From contig JAUVSA010000056.1 of NCBI GenBank assembly GCA_030597345.1, positions 1-9,879 on the forward strand: DNA of 9,879 bases. Direction: 5' to 3'. How positions within the stretch are numbered: position 1 is the first letter of the stretch; each line of letters begins with the position of its first letter. Positions 1 through 6,820 of this stretch are shown piece by piece. The position numbers and the translations under genes were made by a program. The notes beneath the pieces were generated by a model. That model did not search any database. It saw nothing but the letters and a program-made list of their open reading frames with translations, and was not told the origin of the DNA. The stretch is from Bacillota bacterium (GTDB lineage Bacteria; Armatimonadota; Hebobacteria; Hebobacterales; Hebobacteraceae).

Positions 1-763
1 CGAGTTCGCCAAACGTCGCTCCCAGCTCATCGGCAAAGAGATCGGCGAACACCTTCGGCGAGATCAGGGCGTTGAGGTCACACTGTGTCATGTACGTGCG
101 GCCGCGCGACAAGATCGGCCACCACGTCGAAGTCACATCCTGCCGCCCTGCGAATGCTGCGTAGTTCGCCTCATATGCCTCCATCCACAGCTCATGCGCG
201 TGCGCCAGCGCTGCCTTTACCGCCGCCGGCTTCTCCAGCACGTCCAGCAGCAACTGCTGGGTTCCCACGGCGCCTGCCAGGATGTCTGCGTTGCCGCCGA
301 TGTCAGTGATGCAGACTACGACCTGATCGCCTGCTTCCTCCAATAGAGCATTCGTGCAGGCCATGATCTGCGTCCACCACTTTCCTTCCGGGTCGAATCT
401 CAGCCCGGTGAACTCCTCGATGTCCGACAGGAACGGCGGGAACCAGGTAGTCTCCGGCGAGTCGGAGCTGAACTCCAGCTCCCCGCCGATGCAAGCGTGA
501 AGTATGCCCGGCCCGAAGTTCACCCAGAAGTGCGGGAATCCCTCGGCGGCGTAGGCGGTGTGCGCGACCTGAGCCCGCGCCTGTGCCAACATGAACTCCG
601 GTCTGAATCGGTCGGTCAGCTTCGCGGCCCGCGGCCACTCTGCCGAAGCATTGGGGTCGTCTTTGGGAGCAGTCACGAACATGACCGGCCGATCCGTGTC
701 CGCTCCCTCCCAGTATCGGTCGAAGCGGGTGATTATCTCGGCATATCTCTCACAGAACTGCAT
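1..763 (-). CDS. Uroporphyrinogen decarboxylase-like (URO-D superfamily) protein, C-terminus cut by window edge
   Basis: An uninterrupted minus-strand frame from ATG at 763 runs off the left edge, giving 254 residues. It begins MQFCERYAEIITRFDRYWEG and continues with DRPVMFVTAP. Residues 152-180 (TDIGGNADILAGAVGTQQLL, then the DVLEKP region) and 225-243 (YMTQCDLNALISPKVF) resemble the core of URO-D/methyltransferase-type TIM barrels: an acidic turn, a G-T-xx-LL helix, then a Cys-Asp strand before an SP-x-x-F helix. Family members are about 340-400 residues long, so roughly the last third is missing. True HemE decarboxylates uroporphyrinogen III, but many environmental homologues are divergent and of unknown substrate, some probably corrinoid-dependent methyltransferases. 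I see no HemE-specific N-terminal motif, so heme synthesis should not be assumed. The ribosome site is weak (GAAAGGG about 11 nt upstream). The isomerase gene lies upstream on the same strand, 441 bp away, so the two need not share a transcript. Confidence 0.8.
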   Translation of the reverse strand, partial: MQFCERYAEIITRFDRYWEGADTDRPVMFVTAPKDDPNASAEWPRAAKLTDRFRPEFMLAQARAQVAHTAYAAEGFPHFWVNFGPGILHACIGGELEFSSDSPETTWFPPFLSDIEEFTGLRFDPEGKWWTQIMACTNALLEEAGDQVVVCITDIGGNADILAGAVGTQQLLLDVLEKPAAVKAALAHAHELWMEAYEANYAAFAGRQDVTSTWWPILSRGRTYMTQCDLNALISPKVFADLFADELGATFGEL

Positions 764-914
764 GTCTCTAGGCCCTTTCGTGGTTGACCTGGCGGGCCGC
801 GGCCCGTTGTCTGGTCGGGGTGTACCTCACACAGCACAAAGGTCCGAAATCCCGACAGCGCAGTCTGCCTCCCCGATTGTCTTCGCCTTCGGTGTGTGCT
901 ATGAATAGGCAGGC

Positions 915-933
915 CACGGGGGTCGCCCCCGTG
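915..933. repeat. Perfect inverted repeat, 8-bp stem
   Basis: CACGGGGG and CCCCCGTG are separated by the trinucleotide TCG, giving a very GC-rich hairpin. It lies about 150 nt upstream of the URO-D-like start codon. On the plus strand it is followed by only three T residues and no plus-strand gene precedes it, so a structural or regulatory role in the minus-strand leader is as likely as termination. Confidence 0.6.
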
Positions 934-1018
934 TTTGCATGCCTCAGCCGGAACTCCCCGCTGGTACAGATGGGAGCCCGAGTCGAGCGCGCCCTTCCCG
1001 CACGCGGAACAGAAGGCG

Positions 1019-1035
1019 TTCCGGTTTTGTCGGAA
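1019..1035. repeat. Short inverted repeat TTCCG-N7-CGGAA
   Basis: Perfect 5-bp arms surround a 7-nt AT-richer centre (GTTTTGT). The size and spacing would fit a dimeric regulator site or a small RNA hairpin. Arms this short can arise by chance. Confidence 0.35.
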
Positions 1036-1066
1036 TACTTGAGCCCTGCCCTGCAGCGTTGGTGCT

Positions 1067-1110
1067 GAGCCCCCTGCTCCGCCTCGCCAACATGACCCAG
1101 GGCGGGGCTC
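1067..1110 (-). repeat. Long-range inverted repeat GAGCCCC / GGGGCTC
   Basis: Seven-base arms at 1067-1073 and 1104-1110 are perfectly complementary and enclose 30 nt that contain further GGC/GCC complementarity. On the minus-strand transcript this would form a branched or extended stem just after the terminator-like hairpin that follows the isomerase gene. Its role is unknown. Confidence 0.4.
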
Positions 1111-1147
1111 TCCAGTGTCCCCGTGCCGCCTATCGTACCGAACAGCA

Positions 1148-1173
1148 GGGCCCTGCCCTCACCGGCAGGGCCC
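1148..1173 (-). terminator. Terminator-like hairpin after the sugar isomerase gene
   Basis: GGGCCCTGCC and GGCAGGGCCC form a perfect 10-bp stem around a 6-nt loop, starting 32 nt beyond the stop codon of the minus-strand isomerase gene. The 3' flank on the minus strand is TGCTGTTC, not a clean T-run, so it may work with Rho, act as an RNA-stability hairpin, or be an imperfect intrinsic terminator. Confidence 0.6.
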
Positions 1174-1204
1174 GCTCCCGTCGCCTTCAACTGCCGGTGC
1201 GGAT

Positions 1205-2044
1205 TCAGTCTATGTCCAGCTTCGCCTTGATTCCTTCCAGCAGCTTCTTCGCGCGGACGAAGTCCCTCATCTGCTGATCCCCCGGGATCTCGCGCTCTAT
1301 GGTCAGCGGCCCCTCGTAGCCGATCTCCTGCAGCTTGGCGATGAACCGCTCAATTCCTACCTGGCCCTCACCCAGCGGTTTCTCCTCGCCGAGCTGACCC
1401 TCCGCCTTCGGCCACTCCCCGTCCTTGCAGTGCACTCCCCGCACCCAGGGCGCAAGCAGGGCAAGCGCGTCAATGGGATCGCCTGTCCCGTACATGATCA
1501 TGTTTGCCGGATCGAAGTTCACTTTGAGGTTCTCACGATCGACATCTCTGATAAACTGGCTGAGCAGTTGTCCGCTTTCTTGCCCGGTCTCCAGGCAGAA
1601 GTTCATCTTGCGACGTTCCAGATAGTCGCAGATCTCCTGAAGCGCCGAAACGAGGGCGCCGTAGCCTGGGTCGACGCGGTCCTCGGGGATGTAGCCTATG
1701 TGCGAGGATACGTTGGGAGCGCCCACCTCGTGTGTGAAATCCGCGCACAGCTTCGTGTCCGCTACGCGGGCGGCCCGGGTTTCCTCCGGGAGCAGTCCCA
1801 CGGTGCGGCGAACCGTCTCAACGTCGGCGTAGCTCTCCCCGTCGTAGATGGCGGCGACGCTGGTCACCTCGATGCCCGAATCCTCGATCAACTGCGCTAG
1901 TTTGGCGCGCCTGGGCTCGGCCAGCCACTCGTCCGGAGGGCGACTGAGCTGCATGGTGGGGAAACCGGCCTCTTTGATGCTTCGCAGCCGGTTGGCGAAG
2001 TCCGTGCCTACTCCCAGCATTACTCCCAAGGGCATTAGCGGCAT
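1205..2044 (-). CDS. Sugar phosphate isomerase/epimerase (xylose isomerase-like TIM barrel)
   Basis: Predicted cytoplasmic 279-residue protein of the AP-endonuclease-2/xylose-isomerase-like TIM-barrel superfamily, which includes IolE, hydroxypyruvate isomerases and ketose 3-epimerases. The metal-site pattern is present in order: Glu152 in FCLETGQESG, Asp178 in VNFDPANM, His205 in GVHCKDGEW and Glu250 in LTIEREI. The length matches the family (about 260-300 residues). The ATG at 2044 is chosen because GGGAGGAG lies 5 nt upstream and the protein starts directly with the first barrel strand (PLGVMLGVGTDF). Longer starts, back to about 2197, add an Arg/Pro-rich stretch without family character. 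The substrate cannot be read from sequence; members generally isomerise or epimerise sugars or sugar acids. The gene stands alone, divergent from the Lon-like protease gene, with a strong hairpin after its stop. Confidence 0.9.
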   Translation of the reverse strand: MPLMPLGVMLGVGTDFANRLRSIKEAGFPTMQLSRPPDEWLAEPRRAKLAQLIEDSGIEVTSVAAIYDGESYADVETVRRTVGLLPEETRAARVADTKLCADFTHEVGAPNVSSHIGYIPEDRVDPGYGALVSALQEICDYLERRKMNFCLETGQESGQLLSQFIRDVDRENLKVNFDPANMIMYGTGDPIDALALLAPWVRGVHCKDGEWPKAEGQLGEEKPLGEGQVGIERFIAKLQEIGYEGPLTIEREIPGDQQMRDFVRAKKLLEGIKAKLDID

Positions 2045-2049
2045 AGTCA

Positions 2050-2057
2050 CTCCTCCC
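2050..2057 (-). promoter_or_regulatory. Shine-Dalgarno deciding the isomerase start
   Basis: GGGAGGAG on the minus strand ends 5 nt before the ATG at 2044, an optimal spacing. This argues for that start over the upstream in-frame codons. Confidence 0.8.
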
Positions 2058-2133
2058 ATCGCCCGCGGTCGCGCCTTGTTTCGGCCCCCCTGCGGCAGTT
2101 TCCTGCTCGGCTCCGGCCCCCGAAGCCCGACTA

Positions 2134-2163
2134 ACGATAGCGCCAGCACACCTCTCACAGCAA
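2134..2163 (-). promoter_or_regulatory. Weak candidate promoter for the isomerase gene
   Basis: On the minus strand TTGCTG (2163-2158) and TATCGT (2139-2134) lie 18 bp apart, matching 3 of 6 and 4 of 6 positions of the sigma-70 consensus. They lie about 90 nt upstream of the start codon. In GC-rich DNA such a match may be chance. Confidence 0.2.
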
Positions 2164-2239
2164 GCACGGGCTGCCGCTGATGGGACAGACAGCACATTGT
2201 GCGCAGGAACTGGTGAAGCCTCTGTCTGCGGTGCCCGCC

Positions 2240-2252
2240 GTGACGCGGTCAC
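2240..2252. promoter_or_regulatory. Possible operator, inverted repeat GTGAC-N3-GTCAC
   Basis: This perfect 5+5 bp palindrome with a 3-bp centre lies about 135 bp upstream of the Lon-like start codon. The architecture fits a homodimeric repressor or activator site, but no second copy was seen nearby. Confidence 0.25.
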
Positions 2253-2374
2253 CCCGTAGCGTGGAGGAGAGTACAGCGGACCGGCGAAACGTCTGGGCGC
2301 CAGAGTGCGGCACGGGCCGCGCTTGTGCGGCGAGGGCCCGGCCACTCGGCGCGGAGAAGGGGCTGATGATCGAG

Positions 2375-2383
2375 GGAGGAGGG
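2375..2383 (+). promoter_or_regulatory. Shine-Dalgarno deciding the GTG start of the Lon-like gene
   Basis: GGAGGAGGG lies 4 nt before a GTG codon at 2388, with AGGAGG itself 5 nt away. This supports the non-ATG start. An in-frame family-like N-terminus follows at once (LTPEQLRARCDLESLDFETT). Confidence 0.8.
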
Positions 2384-2387
2384 TGAG

Positions 2388-4844
2388 GTGGCGATCCAAG
2401 ATCTCGAACTGACGCCGGAGCAACTTCGGGCAAGGTGTGACCTCGAGAGCCTAGACTTCGAGACCACGGCCGATCTCCCGGAGTTGGCGGGCAGCGTAGG
2501 CCAAGATCGCGCGATGGCGGCCATCGATTTCGGCCTCGAGATGAAGACGGAGGGCTACAACATCTTCGCCGCGGGTCCGGCGGGGACAGGGAGGAATTTC
2601 GCTGTCTCCTCGCGGGCGCAGGAGGCGGCATCCAACGAGCCTACCCCGGACGACTGGTGCTATGTCTACAACTTCCACGATCCCAGGCAGCCTCGTTGTC
2701 TCCGTCTGCCTGCGGGAGAAGCGGCGCGCCTCCGCGAGGACATTGACGAGCTGATCTCGATGATCCGACAGGAGATCCCTCGGTCCTTCGAGAGTGAGTC
2801 GTACGAAGAGCGCAAGGAGAAGGCCATCGGCGATGTCCAGGCGGAGCGCAACCGCCTGCTTCGGCAGTTGGACGAAGAAGCGCGCTCCCGGGGGCTGATG
2901 ATCCAGCCGACGCCGGTGGGGCTGGCCACTGTACCTCTGGTTGACGGCAGCGCGATGTCGCGGGAGCAGTTCGAGAAGCTGCCTGAGGAAGAGCGAAACG
3001 CGCTCAATGAGAAGATGGATCGGCTGCGAGAGCGGATAGCCGAGGTCCTGTCTCAGGCGCGGCAACTCGAGCAAGAGGCAAGCCGCCGGGTGGCGGAGCT
3101 GGACCGGGAGGTGGCGATGCTGGCCATCGGCGACCGGTTCACAGAGGTCAAGGCCAAGTACCAGGACCACCCGCCGGCTGTGAAACACCTGGAAGAGATG
3201 GCCGACGACGTGGTCGCTCATCTCGCGGAGTTCCGCGCCATCGAGTCGCTGCCGGGGGAAGCTGGCACATCAGACGAGACTCCCCTCCGATATCGTGTCA
3301 ATGTGCTGGTGACGAACACGGCAGGCGAAGGGGCGCCCGTGGTCCGGGAACACAGCCCCACCTACTACAACTTGGTCGGGCGGCTTGAGTATCGGCCGAT
3401 GGCCGGCGGCGCAGTGACTGACTTCACCCTGATCAAGCCAGGGGCACTCCATCGGGCGAACGGCGGGTATCTCATCCTACAGGCACTGGATGTGTTGGTG
3501 AATCCGTTCTCCTGGGACGCGCTCAAGCGGTCGCTTCGCAGCGGCCAGGCGACGATCGAGAACATCGGGGAGCAGTGGACTCCCGTCCCCGCTGCCGCGC
3601 TCCGACCGGAACCCATCCCCCTCGACGTCAAGGTCATCCTGGTTGGCTCGCCGCTTCTCTACTTCCTCCTCTACCACCATGATGAGGACTTCGGGAAGCT
3701 CTTCAAGGTGAAGGCCGATTTCGATGTCGACATGGCAGCGGGATCGGATGCTTGCCGCAGCTACGCGACCTTCATCGCCACACACTGTCGCAGGGACGGC
3801 TTCCGGCATCTGACAAAGGATGCCGTCTCGGACATCATAGAGTACGGAATGCGTCTGGCGGCCGATCAGGAGAAGCTGTCGACCCGCTTCAGGGCGGTGG
3901 CGGACGCGCTGGCGGAGGCGAACTTCTGGGCCGGCCAGGAAGAGGCTGCCACGATAACAGCGGCGCACGTGAAGAAGGCGCTGGAGCACAAGGAATACCG
4001 CTCCCGCCGCCTGGAGGACCGACTCTTCGAGTTCATCGAAAGGGGAGATCTGGTCATTGACGTCGCCGGCGAGGCCGAGGGGCAGGTCAACGGCCTTGCC
4101 GTGCTCGATGTCGGGGATCACGTATTCGGCCGGCCGGCGCGCATCACCGCCCGCGTCACGCCCGGCCGCGCCGGAGTGATGAGCATAGAGCGCGAGGCCC
4201 GCCTCAGCGGGCAGATCCATCAGAAGGCGGTGATGATCCTCAGCGGCTACCTGACCGGGACCTACGCTGAAGACTCGCCGCTCTCTCTTGTGGCCAGCAT
4301 CGCCTTCGAGCAGTCCTATGAGCTCATAGAGGGCGACTCTGCCTCCTGTGCAGAGCTCTTTGCCATCCTCTCGAGCCTCGCAGGGGCGCCCATCCGGCAG
4401 GGCATCGCCGTCACTGGATCGGTGGATCAGGGTGGGAATGTGCAGCCCATCGGCGGCGCCAACCAGAAGATCGAGGGCTTCTACACGACCTGCAAGCTCA
4501 AGGGGCTGACCGGGGATCAGGGAGTGGTGATCCCCCGCCAAAACATCAAGAACTTGATGCTGAAGCTCGAGGTGGTAGAGGCGGTTCGGCAGGGGAGGTT
4601 CCATATCTGGGGGATCTCACACATCAATGAGGGGATCGAGATCCTGACTGGGGTGCCGGCCGGCGCTCCCGATAAGCCGAAGACGATCCACGGCCGCGCT
4701 GCGGAGCGTCTGAGGGCCTTCTCGGATGCTCTGCGCGGGGCGCGAGAGGAGCGGACCACGCGCATCATCGAAGTTCCTCCAGGCGTTGGCGAACCCAGAC
4801 CGCCCGCGCCGCCTCCGCCCGGGCCGCCGATACCGGAGCGGTGA
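2388..4844 (+). CDS. Lon-like ATP-dependent protease (AAA_32 / LonB-like, YcbZ-type)
   Basis: Predicted soluble cytoplasmic protease of 818 residues, close to the usual ~800 of this Lon-related family. Domains in order: an N-terminal segment (1-50, with LRARCDLESLDFETT typical of the family); an ATP-binding region with Walker A GPAGTGR at 63-69 (Arg in place of the usual Lys, a variant I recall as common in this family); a charged, coiled-coil-like insertion at about 110-285; the Walker B-like/sensor part around 355-440 (HRANGGYLILQALDVL); an AAA lid at about 455-545; and a Lon-type peptidase domain at about 555-757. The catalytic dyad is Ser651 in EGDSASCAE and Lys694 in PIGGANQKIEGF, 43 residues apart, the same spacing as E. 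coli Lon Ser679/Lys722. The C-terminus is proline-rich (APPPPGPP) and probably disordered. Substrates are unknown; the family is linked to protein quality control. It is monocistronic, divergent from the isomerase gene and convergent with the radical SAM gene. Confidence 0.93.
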   Translation: MAIQDLELTPEQLRARCDLESLDFETTADLPELAGSVGQDRAMAAIDFGLEMKTEGYNIFAAGPAGTGRNFAVSSRAQEAASNEPTPDDWCYVYNFHDPRQPRCLRLPAGEAARLREDIDELISMIRQEIPRSFESESYEERKEKAIGDVQAERNRLLRQLDEEARSRGLMIQPTPVGLATVPLVDGSAMSREQFEKLPEEERNALNEKMDRLRERIAEVLSQARQLEQEASRRVAELDREVAMLAIGDRFTEVKAKYQDHPPAVKHLEEMADDVVAHLAEFRAIESLPGEAGTSDETPLRYRVNVLVTNTAGEGAPVVREHSPTYYNLVGRLEYRPMAGGAVTDFTLIKPGALHRANGGYLILQALDVLVNPFSWDALKRSLRSGQATIENIGEQWTPVPAAALRPEPIPLDVKVILVGSPLLYFLLYHHDEDFGKLFKVKADFDVDMAAGSDACRSYATFIATHCRRDGFRHLTKDAVSDIIEYGMRLAADQEKLSTRFRAVADALAEANFWAGQEEAATITAAHVKKALEHKEYRSRRLEDRLFEFIERGDLVIDVAGEAEGQVNGLAVLDVGDHVFGRPARITARVTPGRAGVMSIEREARLSGQIHQKAVMILSGYLTGTYAEDSPLSLVASIAFEQSYELIEGDSASCAELFAILSSLAGAPIRQGIAVTGSVDQGGNVQPIGGANQKIEGFYTTCKLKGLTGDQGVVIPRQNIKNLMLKLEVVEAVRQGRFHIWGISHINEGIEILTGVPAGAPDKPKTIHGRAAERLRAFSDALRGAREERTTRIIEVPPGVGEPRPPAPPPPGPPIPER

Positions 4845-4895
4845 TTCGCGGTTGCTGGCGTTTGCCTCAGTAGCCGGGAGTGGCCGCCCGCCGTC

Positions 4896-5930
4896 TCAGC
4901 CTTCCCACCCGAGGTAGCAGGCGCGGCAGAAAGCGGGGTTGTGGCCTGTTCGGACCTGTTCCCGCAGGCGCTGCATCGCCGGTCCGTTCCAGATCTCGGC
5001 GAAGGTCTGCACGGCCTCGCCGTCTGTGGGCAAGAGGCGGCCGAGGACCAGCCCGTCGGGTCCCCCCGCGTAGGGACATGGTAGCACCTCTCCCCGCGCG
5101 GTTATGAACGTTCTGCCCCAGGGCCAGCGGCAGGGCTTACTCTCGGCAGGCTTGCGCGGGACCGGCGGCCCCTCCGGACAACGAAACTCCAGGCCCGCGG
5201 CGGCCGCTCGGCGGCGCGCCTCGGGCAGGACTTGCCCCAGTTCCTCAGTGAGCGCGCGCCGCTCCCGCACGATGGTCTCGAGCGAGGTCAATCCAAAGTT
5301 CGTCAGCTTGGCAGTGCATAGTAGCGCGTCCACATCCCACTCTATGCAGCGCGCCACCAAGTCCGGAATCTCGGGCGTGGACTCCCGTTGTATGACGTGC
5401 CACACGCGAATCTTCGGGTGGCTTCTTCGGCCCCGCTCTCGCACGAGCGCGGCCACTCCCTCTCCGATCTGCTCCAGCTCGGACCCGGGCCGCAGTCGCG
5501 CATGGGTACTGGGGTTGGCCGCGTCGATCGAGATGTTCACGTGGTTGAGACCACAGGCGAGCAGCTCCCTCCGGCGCTCGGGAGTAAGCAGGCTGCCGTT
5601 CGTGGTGGTGAGCACGCGCACCCGCTGGTGCCGGGCGGCCCGCACCATGTCGAAGAAGTCCGGGTTGAGGAGCGGCTCGCCCAGCCCAACGAGCTTGATC
5701 CGGTACACGCCCGAGAGCTGGTCGAGAATCGCCCGGAAGCTCTCGATGGAGAGGTGCGTTCTCGCCGCCGGGGCCGCCGACGCCGTGGCCGGACAATGCG
5801 GGCAGCGGAAAGTGCAGTAGGGGGTCGGCTCGATGTCAGCCCGGGCGGGCAGCGCCGGATTCACAAGCGGAAAGCTGTGATAGGCGCGTCGAAGGTGGAG
5901 AGCATTGACCAGCGCGACGAGGAGTTTCAT
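4896..5930 (-). CDS. Radical SAM enzyme with abbreviated SPASM-like C-terminus
   Basis: 344 residues. The radical SAM 4Fe-4S motif CX3CX2C is at Cys39, Cys43 and Cys46 (PYCTFRCPHCP). It is followed by GLGEPLLNP (82-90) in the position of the SAM-binding GGE motif, TTTNGSLL at 108-115 and HVNISIDAA at 130-138, all typical of the core. The C-terminal part has the SPASM opening CX12GX4C (Cys267-Gly280-Cys285) and a closing CxxC (Cys335, Cys338), but not the full seven-Cys SPASM set, so it looks like a twitch or shortened SPASM domain that binds one auxiliary cluster. Such enzymes often modify peptides or carry out cofactor or sugar chemistry; the substrate is not evident here. The ATG at 5930 lies 1 nt after the stop of the upstream gene (TGA-C-ATG) without its own ribosome site, implying translational coupling. 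The N-terminal ~25 residues are mildly hydrophobic but are not a clear signal. Confidence 0.88.
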   Translation of the reverse strand: MKLLVALVNALHLRRAYHSFPLVNPALPARADIEPTPYCTFRCPHCPATASAAPAARTHLSIESFRAILDQLSGVYRIKLVGLGEPLLNPDFFDMVRAARHQRVRVLTTTNGSLLTPERRRELLACGLNHVNISIDAANPSTHARLRPGSELEQIGEGVAALVRERGRRSHPKIRVWHVIQRESTPEIPDLVARCIEWDVDALLCTAKLTNFGLTSLETIVRERRALTEELGQVLPEARRRAAAAGLEFRCPEGPPVPRKPAESKPCRWPWGRTFITARGEVLPCPYAGGPDGLVLGRLLPTDGEAVQTFAEIWNGPAMQRLREQVRTGHNPAFCRACYLGWEG

Positions 5931-5931
5931 G

Positions 5932-6684
5932 TCAAAACAGAAATGTGAAGGTCAGAGGCCGGACGCGCCACACGCCATCCTCCTCGACGAGCCAGACATG
6001 ACCTCCGACGCTCTTAGGGATAAAGCGCATTACCTTCAGCTTGGCGACGAAGTCAACGCGCAATCCACCCATCGCGCTCGAGCGAGCAGTCAGGTTCGCG
6101 CCGGTCATCCTGACCCACTTGGGCTGGCGCCGGGGGGCCTCCCACCAGTGAAAAGTCAGTGCGTCCATCTGCTCGTAGTCTTCCGCCAACCACGCTTCGA
6201 GGAATTCGACCGCGGCCTGCCGGACTCTTGGCTCCTGTGCGCGGTCCGTCGCAGTCGGGCTTCGTTCCGGCAGCTTCGCCTCTCGCGGCAGCTTCTCATA
6301 CCAGTAGAGCTGGCGCACGCGCCAAGCGCGGAGACCATTCTCCTCCACGTAGCGGAGCACGATACTGCCCTTCTTGGGCAGACCCGGGTCGCCCATGGGC
6401 CCCTGGAAATCAATGACTCCGATGCGCGTGTCCGCCCGAGGCTTGGTCAGGGCGGGCATCCGGGCGAACGGACAGGGCCCGTACAGATTCTCGAGGCGAT
6501 CCGGGAGCATCCTGCTGACGGTCGCTCGATCATTGCGGCTGAAGGCGAACAGGAAGTCCGTGGCCACCTTCGCTGCCGCGGGCGGCAGCGGGACCATGGC
6601 CTCGGGCTCCCCGAGCTTCGGTTGCCCGAGGGTCGCCACCAGAGCTACCAGAACGACGGCTGCCTTTGGGTTCATGCGCCTCAT
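5932..6684 (-). CDS. Predicted exported protein with two NTF2-like (DUF4878-like) halves
   Basis: I do not recognise a named family with certainty. From ATG at 6684 the product has 250 residues; a second ATG at 6675 is equally possible (AGG lies 3 nt before it). The N-terminus MRRMNPKAAVVLVALVATLG looks like a short signal peptide without a lipobox Cys. The mature part appears to be two similar units. Unit 1 has an alpha-helical opening (AAKVATDFLFAFSRNDRATV, about 37-56) and ends with VEENGLRAWRVRQL (about 113-126). Unit 2 opens with VRQAAVEFLEAWLAEDYEQM (about 154-173) and ends with LVEEDGVWRVRPLTF (about 232-246). A helix with a conserved FL followed by Asp or Asn, then a final W-R-V strand, is the usual signature of small NTF2-fold or DUF4878-like domains. 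The gene is the first of a two-gene operon with the radical SAM gene, suggesting a shared role in the envelope or a substrate relationship. A longer frame back to 6720 lacks a ribosome site. Confidence 0.72.
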   Translation of the reverse strand: MRRMNPKAAVVLVALVATLGQPKLGEPEAMVPLPPAAAKVATDFLFAFSRNDRATVSRMLPDRLENLYGPCPFARMPALTKPRADTRIGVIDFQGPMGDPGLPKKGSIVLRYVEENGLRAWRVRQLYWYEKLPREAKLPERSPTATDRAQEPRVRQAAVEFLEAWLAEDYEQMDALTFHWWEAPRRQPKWVRMTGANLTARSSAMGGLRVDFVAKLKVMRFIPKSVGGHVWLVEEDGVWRVRPLTFTFLF

Positions 6685-6753
6685 CCCCGCTATGGTACCC
6701 ACTTCGCTCGGCGCTGCCAACAGCCCTGCCCGCGCCTGCTGTCACGCAATGTT

Positions 6754-6775
6754 AGCATCGGATGGCAGCATCGGA
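6754..6775. promoter_or_regulatory. Direct repeat AGCATCGGA x2, 13-bp period
   Basis: Two perfect copies of AGCATCGGA (6754-6762 and 6767-6775) are separated by TGGC. They sit in the divergent region about 70 bp upstream of the minus-strand gene. Tandem sites in a promoter region suggest a regulator that binds direct repeats, such as a response regulator. No matching regulator gene is in view. Confidence 0.4.
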
Positions 6776-6820
6776 AGAAGGAAAACCCCGCCCGGCGTAA
6801 AACATGTGGGGATAGCGACA

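Larger units (their letters stand above)
764..1204. other. 441-bp non-coding gap rich in inverted repeats
   Basis: No convincing gene is seen between the two minus-strand genes. The stretch contains at least four inverted repeats (915-933, 1019-1035, 1067-1110, 1148-1173), dense enough to suggest structured RNA, a long leader for the URO-D-like gene, or a dispersed intergenic repeat. A minus-strand frame from about 1100 to 780 reads as a small Cys-rich peptide (NAFCSACGKG, later EACKHGGD), but it shows no start codon with a ribosome site and runs out of frame into the next gene, so it is not called as a gene. Confidence 0.55.
2045..2387. promoter_or_regulatory. Divergent intergenic region between isomerase and Lon-like genes
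   Basis: These 343 bp separate two divergently transcribed genes and must hold both promoters. No consensus-quality sigma-70 boxes are obvious. Two small perfect inverted repeats are visible: GCACA-T-TGTGC at 2192-2202 and GTGAC-GCG-GTCAC at 2240-2252, either of which could be an operator. No CIRCE-type heat-shock repeat was found, although the protease might be expected to be stress-regulated. Short open frames here lack ribosome sites and family character. Confidence 0.55.

Noticed and set aside
768..1190. A 140-residue minus-strand open frame between the isomerase and URO-D-like genes
   Set aside because: No ribosome site, low-complexity Arg/Gly/Ala composition and no family resemblance; it lies across the inverted repeats of the intergenic gap.
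1115..1900. A 261-residue plus-strand open frame opposite the isomerase gene
   Set aside because: Antisense shadow of a gene with a good Shine-Dalgarno and four metal-ligand motifs; the shadow has neither.
3477..4604. A 375-residue minus-strand open frame opposite the Lon-like gene
   Set aside because: It is the antisense reading of a clearly coding GC-rich gene. The plus-strand frame has all domain motifs, while the antisense one has none.
5104..5820. A 238-residue plus-strand open frame opposite the radical SAM gene
   Set aside because: Ser/Arg-rich shadow composition; the minus-strand frame carries the CX3CX2C cluster motif.
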